Assembly (NCBI GenBank): GCA_003952965.2
Contig: CM025851.1
Span: forward strand, 19,401,739-19,465,738
Direction: 5' to 3'
From: Morella rubra
Taxonomy: Eukaryota > Streptophyta > Magnoliopsida > Fagales > Myricaceae
Length of the DNA: 64,000 nt
This document shows, piece after piece, positions 12,912-24,783 of this stretch; within the stretch, counting starts at the first letter, position 1, and every line of letters starts with the position of its first letter. A model generated the notes under the pieces. It saw only the letters and a program-made list of their open reading frames with translations. It ran no database searches and was not told the origin of the DNA. The position numbers were made by a program, and so were the translations under genes.

Positions 12912-14100
12912 GAGAAGGTTGCGTATGTGGAAACGGAGTCTTCTGAATTCTGATGAGGGAAGAGAATGTAAAGAATTGTGTAAAATCATCATCGCTTTCC
13001 CAGTGTTGGGAGAATGAAACGATTTGAGTTATTAGCTTAATTTCCCTCGGTGTTCAGCTTTTTCCTTCTTGGTTTGGGTAATTTAAAAATAAAAATCATT
13101 ACCTAGTTTTTATCGCGAAAAAATAAAAATAAGTAGATAAGGAGTCAGGATTGATGTGTTGGGGAGGCATAAAGATATAATATAATTCACAATAATAAAA
13201 GCTGATAGTACATAAAAAGAAAGTACAAAAGATATTCTCGTGATAGGTTAAAACAAATTAAACATAATTCCACAAAATAAAAGTATCTAAGATAGAGTTT
13301 CAATAAAAAAAAATAAAATAAAAATAAGTGGATTATTGAAATAGAGGTTTCAATATTTTTATTTAAAAATATTACTTTTTTATATATTATTATTTATTTT
13401 TTAATAAATTTTTTGAGTGATTGTGTCTTGGAGGGAGTATTTTGTTCCCCTCTTTCGAGGTTCATGTTTTGTAATATTCATAATTTGTTTATTAAAAAAA
13501 AAACGAAAGAGAAGATTATGATTAATCATGTTCCAAACATAAGGGATATAAATCAAGTTTTGAAGGAGGCTAGATTGATTTTGGCTTATAATTAGAAGAT
13601 GTATTATTCTATAGTATTACCTTTTGGAAAATATGAATAAATACAAAGTTCATCCATGTAGTCTGGACTAATTTTATGTGTTTTAAAATTTTATGTATTT
13701 ATTAGATTTTTACGTAAATTACAAGGATGAAGTTGTATTTATCTCTATAAAATAAAGATCATCTCAAGGCTTCTGCCTTATAAGTTTCAGAAATTTATTT
13801 CTCAATTATCGAAGTATTAACATTACACCAATAAAATTTGGCACAAAATTTATTATCTCAGTCAAATATTAAAGAAGAAAAAACTTAGTAATCGAACTTT
13901 TTTTGTTTTTTTAAATGGTCTGTTTAACAAGCTCAAGTATCATAGAATCAAGGGAGACAATAAAATATTTTTGAGATGAACAGAATTGTGTATAATTACC
14001 CGAAAGAAGAAGAAGAAGAAGAAGAAGGGAACAACTGTGAATGATAGGTGAAAAGATGACTGTAAAATTTCTAGACTTGCAAAAAGTAGAGATCGAACAA
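12912..14100. other. 3' flank of the DUF1639 gene and AT-rich intergenic DNA
   Basis: The first 150 bases are the likely 3' UTR. The rest is AT-rich without exons. A GAA microsatellite lies at about 14006-14026. Confidence 0.5.
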
Positions 14101-14117
14101 GATTGTGGACCGCGATG

Positions 14118-15822
14118 AAGAGAAAAGCTCTATTAAAAGTAATGCACTAACTCATATAGAAAATATTGATTTTTTAACTTTCCCTTTTTGTGTGGCGAGG
14201 ATGATTGTCATACTTCTCCATGTACTAGGCTCAGACAGATCTAACTCATTGCAGAAAATATCTCAAACAAATCCAAAACATGTGTTGTGACTGAAAATTT
14301 GTCTGTGAAAAATTAACTTACCAATTCTCTTTTTAGAGTTCAAGAATTTTTCGATAATCTTCAAGTTCTTGTCGAACTCACAATCTCGAAATTCCACAAT
14401 AGCAGCTCAAGTGTTCTGCTTCCTTCCTCTCCACGCTCACAACTATCTTAGGATTTTCTCTGAGTCCTGATGGCCAACTCTCAGACTAATAATTAGTCTA
14501 TTCTATTAATTAGGGTAGACTATCTCATAACTATCCTTATATATGAAAACTCTAGCTGTGATAGTGCGTGGGATCGTTAGGGATCTCAGATCTCAGCCCG
14601 TAGGATCATATAGAAAAACTCATTTTCCATTAACTCCCTTATATTCTTTTATTCCGAATTTTGGATTTCTACTAATTGTAATCAAGTCCACCAACATATT
14701 ACAATTCACCCCCGAGAATTTTGAGATTGATTTGTGAAATCCCTTTTGCTAACAATATTAACTTATTTATCCTTCCACCATTCTATATTCCACATGAGCC
14801 TATAGGATCAGAATAATATCACCGATTAAATCCCTAGCTCATATAATTCTTAATTCCAATCTATAATTTGTTGAACTCCCAAATTGTTTCCAAAATAATT
14901 TATTAATTAAACTGGCCAGTGATTTTCCAGAATTCAACCCATACAGATTTAATGAATATACTATCTTGTTAAGAGACTGGTGGATTCCTTATTGAGCATT
15001 TATACAAAACTATTTACCATATACAAGACCCAACTTTGTCTGGAATATTTGACCTATAAAGATCATCACCAAATGACTTGGTCAGAGCACAAGTATACAA
15101 CAAACAATTCCACATAAACCTCTTAGGTCTAAGGATACTATAAGTCAATTATATCAAATATCATTCTCACCATCGGTGATCACCTCTAGAAGATATTCAT
15201 ATTTGATCCCGTTCAATGCATGTACTCTTACAGTGCATCCACTCGTTTGCTTAAGGTCACACCTCAATGACAGAGTCCATTATCCTATTTAATAGAGGCA
15301 CAATGAGTGTAGACCTATATACATAAACATGTACCTTGGTCTAGAACAAACGTCAAGTAAACAAGGAACCGAAAAATCATACTCTTCGCCTTTGATTCAT
15401 TAATCATTGGCATGACTTCTCTACAATATCACTTAACAATAAAACTGTGTGACATCTTATGTCACAACACAATACCCATAAATAAATAAACATATGTGAT
15501 AAACACAAAAGAAATAATTATCTTATAATTATCGTTAAATAAAACTGATTTTTAAGACATACTTCTTACAATCCACTCGCTGCATGTGTAAATCTGCCCA
15601 AGCAAATTCGAAACACATGTCGTGATCCCTCACCACATATGTAAAGAGAAAGACTCTATTAAAAGTAATGCACTAACTCATATAGAAAAGACTGATTTTT
15701 TAACCTTTGTGTGGCGAGGATGATTCTCAGACTTTTCTATGTACCGGACTCAGATAGATCTAACTCATTGGAGAAAATGTCCCAAACAAATCCAAAACAC
15801 ATGTCGTGACCCCTCAACGTAT
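14118..15822. repeat. Direct repeat pair of about 175 bp (14118-14293 and 15648-15822)
   Basis: Both copies begin in GAGAAA followed by CTCTATTAAAAGTAATGCAC and run through GTGTGGCGAGGATGATT to an ACATGT[CT]GTGAC motif, with scattered differences. A shorter motif, AACACATGTCGTGACCCCTC, also recurs near 15618, 15794 and 15852. The pair flanks the LTR-like unit at 14304-15570, giving an A-B-C-A-C order. Confidence 0.75.
14304..15570. repeat. LTR-like dispersed repeat, copy 1 (about 1.27 kb)
   Basis: The unit begins TGTGAAAAATTAACTTACCA and ends TTCTTACA, so it has TG...CA borders. It is colinear over about 1.2 kb with 39249-40415, sharing blocks such as GATAATCTTCAAGTTCTTGT, GATCGTTAGGGATCTCAGAT and CATATTACAATTCACC. 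It has no coding capacity. The borders and size fit a solo LTR of a retrotransposon, but I see no convincing 5-bp target duplication or internal domain, so the class is an inference. Confidence 0.5.
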
Positions 15823-15899
15823 GTGTAAATCTGCCCCAAGCAAATTCGGAACACATGTCGTGACCCCTCACCGCATGTGTAAATCGCACTAAAAATATT

Positions 15900-15966
15900 G
15901 TAACGGGGATTTGAACTAGGGTCTACCATTTGGTTGCATTGACTCTAGATATCTCGCCAACGCCTA
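15900..15966 (-). mobile_element. Candidate tRNA-derived SINE head
   Basis: On the minus strand AGTTCAAATCCCC resembles a tRNA B box, with a loose A-box-like GTTGGCGAGATATC upstream. No intact cloverleaf is evident and no poly(A) tail is clear. Confidence 0.25.
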
Positions 15967-16515
15967 GGAGGTGATTATTATTATTATTATTGTTGTGTGT
16001 TTTTCACTATACACGTCTAGAGGTAAATCCTATGTGATTCCCTGTACACACCCTTTTGTGGGGGTGGGGAATGTTGCGGCAAAGAGATGTGGTACGATCG
16101 GGTTCCAGCAGCTGGAGCAAGCCCGCGCGGTGCTACCCAGTACCCAGGAGCGCATCCACCAATTGCTTTTTAGCCAACGAGTGCAACATCGTGGCTAAAC
16201 AGCTTTTGCGACCTCATATAGCGGCAAGGCAGCGAGTGGCTAATTATAGGCGGATTTTACAAATAGGTGCAAATGTACAAAGGACAAAGCTAAGAGATCC
16301 CGGACACACAAAACAACTCTTTGGTAAGAATATACAAATAGATTATATAAAATTGGTATATAAAACCGAACAATTGAGATCATCTAAAGTTTGGTTTATA
16401 TATTTTCGAATGGCCATTTATCCCTTGAAGAATACGAAGGTTAAAATCTAGGAGGTGCAAATATTATAAATGCATGGAACAAATGATAAAGTGTGGCACG
16501 CATCACTTACCAATT
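15967..16515. other. No gene assigned
   Basis: A short ATT microsatellite lies near 15974-15990. A GC-richer block at 16060-16330 contains an open frame of 131 codons that I do not recognise. Nothing else is supportable. Confidence 0.4.
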
Positions 16516-16803
16516 AAATGAATCCTTATTAGATCCCGAGATAGCTCCAACACATCTCATATTGAAAAATCACTCATATTTGAAGAGGTACCAATGCATA
16601 TGCGCACCATCTAGCTCGTTGGGTTGCCTGCAAAGTTAATTCTGGAGACAACCCCTTTGTTACTGAGCAATTAGATTTTTTGCCTTGGTTGTATGTAGGG
16701 GTTGATCTCCCTTAGTTCTTTTGCTCTTTGCTTTGTATTGTTCTACCCAGTTTAGAATAAAGTAGTCCCATTTTTTGTTAAAAAAAATAAATTAATCCTT
16801 ATT
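16516..16803 (+). mobile_element. 5'-truncated LINE (non-LTR retrotransposon) tail with target-site duplication
   Basis: The insert at 16531-16788 encodes the end of a reverse-transcriptase-linked RNase H-like domain, with FEEVPNAYAHHLARWVAC and then a stop near 16713. A short 3' UTR and an A-rich tail follow. The AHxLARWxA motif is characteristic of plant LINE ORF2 C-termini. It is flanked by AAATGAATCCTTATT (16516-16530) and AAATTAATCCTTATT (16789-16803), a 15-bp duplication with one mismatch, as expected for target-primed insertion. About 95% of the element is missing at the 5' end. Confidence 0.8.
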
Positions 16804-18980
16804 CACATGCAAATTGTAAATAAAATTTGAAAACCATTATCTTTAACAATAGTACCATTACATATTCATTCAGTCATAAAGCCAAAACATTTAAAAACAT
16901 TTACATATAATCATTCATCATTTCATTATTTTTCCTTGGCTTTCATTGCATATGAATCCAAAGTACAAGATACAAAAGAGATCAAGATACAAAAGATCCA
17001 AGCAAGACTAGGTTGCAAAAAGAGACTAGCAGGATCCATAAAGGATCGATAAAACCATAAATGTTCCATGCCAGACAAAGAGAACGGGTGGCGGAAAGCG
17101 ATAGACGGTAGCTACCGAAACCACATAGGAGCTAGCACAAGAGCTAAGAACAAAGTAATCTAGAGAACCAAAACAAAGCCCACAAAAGGGCAGCAAAGCC
17201 GCCAAGTGGCCAGAAAACCCCCTCGGGGTAGAAACAAGCTAAACAACCACAACAGGAAGAGAAAACAGCGACCTGAAAACAAAGCGGCCGACAAAACCGG
17301 CGGAGACCAGGCAGCGCGTGGTATTCACGTGCAGCACAGGGAGGCGCATGAAGGCCACGTGCGGCCGGAGGGACGTTGGACCAGAGCAGATCTGGGCGGC
17401 CTGAGCTTCTGACACTATCCATAGGGGTAATGGCGTTGAAATCAGCCGGAAACTGCCCGTGCAAGCAGAAAACTGCTCGGCGGGAGGAGGCGCCTAGGGA
17501 CGCGTGTAGCGACCGGCGGCGACCGAATGGCAACGGACTGGTGCAGAAAGGACCGGGAGGGAAAGCTGAGTCTGATGAGCTAGAGCGTGGCCTCCAAGAG
17601 TCAACACAAACGCCGGGATCTAGCCTCTTTATCACCGAGCAAGAATAACAAAACAAGACAAAGAGGAGGAGAAAAATAGCAGATCCCGAACACAGAGATT
17701 GTGCCGGTCCAGAAGAGGGGACAGGAGCAGCTAGAGCTCCTCCTGCCGTTGGAAAAACTGAGAGGCTCTACCTTCTCTCTCTCAACTTTCATTCATTTCA
17801 TTAGAGTAAAAACCATTTATAATACATTTATTCACACACATCAATATGTTTCAAGCCTCGTTCTTGTAAACTATCGTATAAAAGTGTATAAAAAAAAAAG
17901 CCAACAAGACAAAGGTTACATTGAAAACCAACAACCTAAAAATAGCTCGGAAGCCATGAAACAGCCATACATATACATAAGGGATAAACTAACTACTTTT
18001 AAAACCACAAGGCCACACGAACTGCAACCAGTGCAAATACCCATGAAACAACCAACGAAATCCTCAACTTTCTTTCAATCTCTCTTCGCTTCAGAGCTTC
18101 AGCTTCCAACAACTTGATTTTTCTCATCAAACCAGGAAAAAACTCAATTGCCCGTTTGCAGAGGGGGGTCATACCAAGCAAAATAGTCACATGGATGTGG
18201 CATCTATAGTGCAGTCAACAGAGGACAAAATGTTGTGTAAGAAAGAGAGTTGAGTTTTTTTTCACTTTAACATTTAATCGAGCAGGTATACTTACCGATT
18301 TTGTACCATATTTTGGACATCCAAAGAACCTCCTTTCAGAATTTCTCTCCATCCAAGATGTCTTCTTGGAGGTCACAGTTGCAGAAGTGAGCCTCAATGC
18401 CAGAAGCAAAGGATGCCTAACTAGATGAGTTCATGTCTGTTAGTTGTTGAATGCTTGGAATCGGGTACAATACCAGAAGATGGGGGAACGAAAAAAAGGC
18501 ACAAACCAGAGAAGATGGTAGACGAAACTCTGAACCAGAGGAAAAGCTTCAATGTTGGAGGGAGATTTTGAAGAAAATTGGTATGACTAGGGCACAGAGA
18601 AGTGGGAAGCTTTTAAGAAAATGTTCTATTGTGGGGATGAGAAAGTGCCAGAGGGGTCAATGGGTCACGCGGGTTATAAAGGATTTCGTGAGTTGGGTTT
18701 TTTTGTTTTTTTCATGACTAGTCAATGGCTTACTTGGCAGAGGTAGTAGACATATGGAATTTAGGGCTTACGTGGTTTATGCTCCAACGATATAGTGAAC
18801 GGAATGAGGAGGGAGGACCATCAGCAAACGAGTCAGTGAATAAGGGGACTAATTTTATCATTTTGGTAACATAGGGACTAAATCGATTTTCGCGTATATC
18901 ACATAGACCAATTTGGCATTTATCCCTTTTTTTTTTACCATATATATTATCAAAAAAGGTTCATGATTGTATTAGAAAAT
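16804..18980. other. Intergenic; unclassified GC-rich block at about 17060-17810
   Basis: The 17.06-17.81 kb block is unusually GC-rich for this window and has long open frames on both strands (for example 170 codons on the minus strand) without recognisable domains or credible codon bias. It may be part of a retroelement, but I cannot name it. Sequence at 18840-18930, written as blocks such as GGGACTAATTTTATCATTTT, resembles generic plant transposon-derived sequence. No gene is supported. Confidence 0.4.
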
Positions 18981-19226
18981 GATGACCCCGAAATGCTTTG
19001 CCCTTCCCCTTATAGATGAAATGAATTGTTTGAAGAGGTTAAAATTTTAGTGTATTGAAATTGGTGAGAAAGTGAAGAAATGTGATTTAAATGAATTTTT
19101 TATAATAAAAATTAATGATTTGATGGATGAGCTCAAAAAGGGTTGTAAGTTTCACCATGCTCGTCTGTAGGGCCAAACAATTCATTTCATCTATAGGGGC
19201 GTAGGGCAGAGCATTTCGGGGTCATC
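18981..19226. mobile_element. Inverted-repeat (MITE-like) element, about 246 bp
   Basis: Arms of about 50 bp are inverted copies: GATGACCCCGAAATGCTTTG at 18981 and CAGAGCATTTCGGGGTCATC ending at 19226. The sequence ATAGATGAAATGAATTGTTT is mirrored at the inner side. The centre contains the AT-rich GTTAAAATTTTAG repeat seen elsewhere. No target duplication is evident. It is non-coding. Confidence 0.65.
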
Positions 19227-19571
19227 TCTCAACAAAGACCCAAGTTTTCAGGCCTTTTGGACCTAGCAGGACAGTCTTCTCATAATGGGATTGACCATAC
19301 CCGATTGGCCGATTCGCCCAACCCCCATTCCTACTGATTGAGCGTGTTCAATTGGGGCATCTTTACTCTAGTGGGCCAGTCCCCATTTTTCTCCATCAGA
19401 AAATTACAAGTCTAACGACTACGACTCATTGACATATCTCTTTTTTTAAAAAAAAAAAATTGTTTGTTAGTAAATTTAGAGGTTGAGGTGACAAGGAAAA
19501 AAAAGAGGTTGACGTAAGTCGAAAGCAGTTGGTTCTCTACGTTATTGATTGATGTTCAAATGCATGATTTG

Positions 19572-20026
19572 CCTAATTGTGTGACTTTTTTTTTTTTGTT
19601 AAATATATTTTGCCCCCTTCATCTTTGAGGTCATTTATACTTTGCACCTCGACGTATTATTTTTGACATATTGGACCCCTTAATTTACGCATTTTTTTCA
19701 CTTTCGACTCCGCACCCAAATTGCCCGTTAATTTAGACAGATTCCGTCAAAACGTGGGGTGCAATGTATACATACGCCCAAAGATAAGGGGATAATGTGT
19801 ACATACGCCAAAAGATAAGGGGGGCAATGTATACAAATTTTGACAGAATCCGTCTAAATTAACGGGCAATTTGAGTGCGGGGTCCAAAGTGAAAAAATGT
19901 AAAAGTTAAAAGGTCCAATGTGTCAAAAATAATACATCGGGGTGCAAAGTGTAAATGATCCCAAAGATAAGGTGGGCAAAGTGTATTTAACCCTTTTTTT
20001 TTTTTCCTAAGCCCTAATTGTGTGAC
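19572..20026. mobile_element. Foldback element with long inverted arms, flanked by a 14-bp direct repeat
   Basis: The core (19598-19993) has inverted arms of about 170 bp. The left arm begins GTTAAATATATTTTGCCC and the right arm ends GGGCAAAGTGTATTTAACCC. Each arm contains the mirrored motif TAATTTAGACAGATTC or its complement, and T12 tracts lie at both outer edges. The 14-mer CCTAATTGTGTGAC occurs exactly at 19572-19585 and 20013-20026. Two readings are possible: a Mutator-like element with a T-rich 9-bp target duplication, or a retroposed transcript (minus strand, poly(A) at the left) with a 14-bp duplication. It is non-coding. Confidence 0.7.
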
Positions 20027-21768
20027 AATTTCAAGTATAGTGATATATTTATGAATAGTTGACCGTAGAAGGAAAAAATAAAAGGAAAAGAACATAATTT
20101 GATTACCAACAAATTTATTCCCTGTCTATGAGACATTGGGCATTTTAGTTGGTGGGAAGACCCACTAGAGTATACAATCCTATTTAGATGACTAGAAAGT
20201 ATTACTAGGTTGATCTTAGAGGAGAATAATGTGTCAACTCCAAATTGTAATATATTAATCAAGAAAATAACTTTGATTCAACGATCCACATTCCAAAAGT
20301 TTCCCATTACGTCCGTGAAGTGCGCACCAATGCCATTATTCTTTTGCATCCACAAGTCTCATGGTCCATCTGATTCTGGAAAGCCACTAAGAGGGGCTTT
20401 AAAAAGAAAAGCATAAATGTCATTGTTCGCCTATAAATATATTTATGTATCAATTGTTATTGCGTCTCCTAATTTTTACAATTACAATTTATGTCCTTTA
20501 AGTATGAAATATTTATAATATTCGCTTCAAGTTAAATTTTCCGTTAAACCAAAATAATTATCAAAGACAAAATTACTAAAAATATTAAAAAATTCATTAC
20601 AAATAAAAAAAAATGATATTAAAAAAAATTAATATTTTTTAAATAAAATTATTGAAACTCTATATATTTTTTTAATTTATTTTAAAATATTTATTTATTT
20701 TTTAAAATTATCTTTTTAAGAGTATTTCGATCATTTTAATACATTACAGATATTTCATATTTAAAGAACGTAAATCACAATTTTAAAAATTAAAAAATCG
20801 CAATTACAATTAACATGTAGTTATGAATCGAATAATAACATTTTAACTAAACAAAAGTTGCGTAGCACAACATCTCAAAGGTTGGGGACGTGGCCTACAA
20901 GGCCTTTGATGTTACCGCCTCGTTCATGTTAGAATGTTTTCAATTTAAAACTCCATTAGCTTTAATAAAAAAAATTATAATATATATTTTTCAAGAGGAA
21001 CATTTCTATACAGTGGGTAGTCGCAAACGCATACGATACGCCAACGGGTAAAGGTAAGACGGCCACTTGAGTGGAAATCGACATCCGCGGTCCGCGTTGA
21101 GTCTCTTCAAAGAGACCGAAGTCCTGTTGAGTTTCCTAGGCATTATCATTGTCATTTGCTTGGCCAGCTCTAGTGAATGGCGCGTCACCACCACAGCGAG
21201 GGCTGGAAAGGGGTTCAATTTTCAAGTGTTTGTTCCTTTCAAAAGATTGGAAACTATAACCCGTTTTCTGGCTCCCAACTCCCAGCGAAAATGATGGAAG
21301 ATCACGGTACGGAACTACAAAAATCCGATAGTTTCGTCTAATCAACAACTCTTCCCACATCGGCTAAGCCAACGAAACAGGTAGGATTACTTTAGCTTTA
21401 TTTTTCAGCGTAATTTCTCAGCAACGAATCGGATCCAAAAGCAAAGAAGATGAAACAACACATAACATAAGAAACAGAAAACATCACATAGAAGAGAAGA
21501 ACACAGATCCGTATACGAAGAATAAATTATTTACTAAGCAATAATGATAGTCCTCAAGCCAAATCAAAACACATGTATCGTCTGTGCAACACTAAAAATC
21601 TCATCGAAACCCACTATTAAAGAACACATAACCACCTAATAATCTTTTTTTTTTTCCAAAAAAAAGAGATATGGAACACCAAACTAGACATAAAAGCCAG
21701 ACCACCCTATACCAACCATGCCGAGAAACAACAAATAAGAGAATGCAGTGTCATATAATGCTCCACCC
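20027..21768. other. Intergenic and 3' flank of the arabinogalactan peptide gene
   Basis: 20450-20830 is very AT-rich. The GC-richer stretch 21000-21310 has short open frames on both strands with no recognisable family. 21400-21768 is the probable 3' UTR and flank of the minus-strand gene that follows. Confidence 0.45.
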
Positions 21769-21966
21769 TCAGGCCCTGAGCGCAGATCCGAAGACGAGAG
21801 CTACGACTGCGGCGAGGCAAGCCGAGACGAAGGACGGGGAGATGGAGGAGGCAGGGGAAGTGGGGCTCGGCGACGGGGCGTCTGAGATTTGCGCTTGAGA
21901 GGCTCCCATGAGAGACAGCACAGTGAGAACGACGGCCATGAGAGCGATCAGCTTGGAGGGAGCCAT
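21769..21966 (-). CDS. Arabinogalactan peptide (short GPI-anchored AGP), 65 aa
   Basis: This single-exon gene encodes 65 residues. Residues 1-25 form a signal peptide (hydrophobic LIALMAVVLTVLSLM, then GASQA before the cut). The mature part starts with Gln and has AP, SP and TP dipeptides (DAPSPSPTSPASS) that plants hydroxylate and decorate with arabinogalactan. It ends in a hydrophobic tail (ACLAAVVALVFGSALRA) typical of a GPI-addition signal. This three-part plan and size fit the AG-peptide class, which resides on the outer plasma membrane and in the wall. The start is the only ATG giving the signal peptide, and a TATA box lies about 130 bases upstream. The exact AGP orthologue cannot be assigned. 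Confidence 0.85.
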   Translation of the reverse strand: MAPSKLIALMAVVLTVLSLMGASQAQISDAPSPSPTSPASSISPSFVSACLAAVVALVFGSALRA

Positions 21967-22092
21967 TAGCTACAAATGTTCTGTCTTCGGAGGTTTAACG
22001 CGTAGAGATGTTGAGAGAGAGATAGAGGGGCAGAGATAGTGCGAAGACGCTTTCTGTAATTCTGTTGGGAGAGGAATTGTAATTGCGAGTGT

Positions 22093-22100
22093 TTATATAC
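22093..22100 (-). promoter_or_regulatory. Putative TATA box of the arabinogalactan peptide gene
   Basis: On the minus strand GTATATAAAC lies about 130 bases upstream of the ATG, leaving a leader of about 100 bases. The leader contains a pyrimidine-rich CT tract. Confidence 0.55.
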
Positions 22101-24783
22101 GCGATAAAAGGAGAAGTTAGGGCAACAAGTCACGGGCTGGCGATTGGAGGTGTGACAGCTGGTTTTCTTGTGGGGCCCTACCAAAATTCCAGGGGCTCTC
22201 TGCCTCTCTTCGTTTATATAAATATAAAAACACAGGCCGAACTCTAGCTAACCGGCGTCGTTTCGTGATACTAATTAGTAATTATCTTCCTCTCTGTTCG
22301 CGCTGTCGCGCTGTTACCTGTACCTACATTGGGGATATATTTTATTTTATTCCCTCAATTAACAGTTAATAGTGATTCCTTGACATGACAAAAAGGCAAG
22401 AACGTTTAACTGACGCGCGACATTTATGACTCGCGCATCCATAGGAACCCTCGCGGAAGATATTTTTTTCCTTTTAAACTGATGTGCCCGTTGTGATGAC
22501 GCGTCTCTCGGAGAAGGAGACTTTGTTGAAAAAACAAATAAAACGGCCGCGATTTTAGTAATTCCCGTTGTAAGCATAATTGTCGAGGTGGGCTCCACGA
22601 AACCAGCCTGTAAGACACTGTTTAGCCAATTAGAAGAGAAAAGCTGGAGCGTAGAGAAAAAAAAAAAACAAAAGGCTGGAGTCTTCGAACGGTTAGGTTT
22701 TTTCAAATTAACGGAAAAGATGCGACAGGTGTATGGTGCGATTTTGAAGCTGGTTGGTTTTTGATTTTAAAAAAAGTTTCCAGAACCTTCTCTTGGTTTC
22801 TGCGGCGTTGATACGAGAGACAGCTGGGAAGCACGCACACTGCTCTACGTTAGTCCAAAAGAGACTAAAATACAAAATTACAATAAGGGCCTAATTGTTT
22901 GTGAATATTTCGGGGAACTTGTTTCTAGCTCAGACGGGATCTCCTGCAATTCGGATGAGAGAGAAAGAGGTAGAGATTGAGCAATTTAGAGAGAGAGAGA
23001 GAAGTGGGTCCCGCTCCGGACTCACATTGCCTGAACAGAATAGTGTGGGTCCCGAGCAGAGCAGTGTGGGTCCTAAGTGGGACCCACTTCTCTCTCTCTC
23101 TCTCCCTGAATTGTCCTTTCTAGCCCATATTAGGGTTGGAAGGAGTAATAAAAGATTTCAGTCACTCATGTGTGATCGGTGCATGAGTGGCGAAAATATG
23201 GACGGTGACACATCACTAATAATAACCACTTTTTTTTTTAATCTTATAAAAAATCACTAAATTTTTTTTCTACACTCTTTTTGGTTGATTTAAGATGGTA
23301 TTTACAAATTAAAATTTTAATAAAATAATATATCTTTTTATTAAATTATCACTTTTTATAATAATAAACATAAAAAAATTTACTCAACACCAATTCCCAT
23401 AAATTAAAATTTTAACAAACACCACCAATTACTCAACTCTGGTTAACTTGCCTTTTGGTAAAGCAAAAGGTCTACACGATCAATAGGCTTGGTTGTCCTA
23501 AATTATTGCCTCTATGGTGACAGAACATGTGCCTTTTAAGGCAGAGTTGAAGGGTTCATTGTCGCGAATGTTGCTAAAAAGCTCTCTCAATCAGTGCGTT
23601 GGTGAGTCATGGGGTCACTAGAGGACTCCAACAGTGATTTGGTGGAACAGTTTTTATGTATCGTACAATTTTTTAATCGTAAGTGTAACAGTTCATCAAG
23701 TAATAGCAACATTTCGCGGTCACTGCGGGTTAGAGAATCAAAATAAAAAAAATCGCTTTACACGCCTAAACTATAAAAGTAAATATCATTCAAAGGTACT
23801 TTAAAATTATTAAATTTGTCCTATTAAACTCTTAGATTATTAAAATTCATTATTATATGTTTTAAAAAAAATTTGACGATTAAAATCGTACCACACATGT
23901 TATAACTAGGCCAAGTGAAATGATTTTTACTGTAGGATCTTATTTTATAAACATAAATTAATAAATTTTAATAATTTGAACGTCTAATATAAAAAATTTA
24001 GTAGTTCGAAACCTAAAGTGGCCGTACTCTATAGTTAAAGTCACAAAAGTGAATTTTCCCAAGATACTTCCGAATCTCTCGATCGATCAATACCAGAGGT
24101 GCTTTTAACTGTGCAAGAGTAGAAACAATTCCCCATCTTTTATCGATGACATGGAAACCAACTATATACAGTAGTGTTCAAAAGGCTTTTGAATTCCGTC
24201 TTCTACTGTGAGACAGTGGCTTCCGAGTTCCAAGTCATTCAACATTTCCTTTCCTAATTTGCTTTTACAGTGTCGCGCTTGAAAGTGAGTTTTCCACGGA
24301 AAGATGTCATGAGTCCACCAACTTATTTCTCTGAGTGGTAGGGAAGTCGGCTCCGGTTGATTGCATGATTAGACCGACAAATGTATATATTCTCTACTGG
24401 AACAACTGCGAACTGCTGAGCAGTAATACAATTCCATGCACAGTCACACTAAAGGCACCAGCAGGCTAGGTAGATCAAAACTCACAAAACAAAAAACCAC
24501 AGGACAAAAAAATGTGAACATTCTGCTAAATGCTAGTCTCTCTGTACATCTAAAATTGTTCTAGACATTGGCATTGTCAAAGAACTGAAATGTATTTCTT
24601 TTTCTTAGTCCAGTAACTCTATGTATGCAAAAGAGGGGAAAAATAATATCACAAAGGAGGTAAAACTTATGATGGCATCAACATGTAAGATCCGGAGAAC
24701 CAGTGTTGCAGTCTTCGTGGGAGAAGCCTTTCTGATGTTCCATATCTCAGTTCAAGACTAAGAGGAGATAGTGGACTTGATTG
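22101..24783. other. Intergenic, no gene seen; includes a GA/CT inverted repeat
   Basis: 22984-23114 is an inverted repeat. CAATTTAGAGAGAGAGAGAG with AAGTGGGTCCC faces GGGACCCACTT with a CT run and then GAATTG. 23280-23430 carries the AT-rich dispersed repeat. From about 24500 the sequence is the probable 3' UTR of the minus-strand glycosyltransferase gene. Confidence 0.5.

Noticed and set aside
14304..15570. CRISPR-like or satellite array
   Set aside because: Repeats are few, long and dispersed, with no regular spacer pattern; this is eukaryotic repeat DNA.
16056..16451. 131-codon plus-strand open frame
   Set aside because: No family recognised, no promoter or exon context, and it runs into AT-rich repeat DNA.
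17144..17656. 170-codon minus-strand open frame in a GC-rich block
   Set aside because: Composition is biased, both strands are open, and no domain or exon structure is recognisable.
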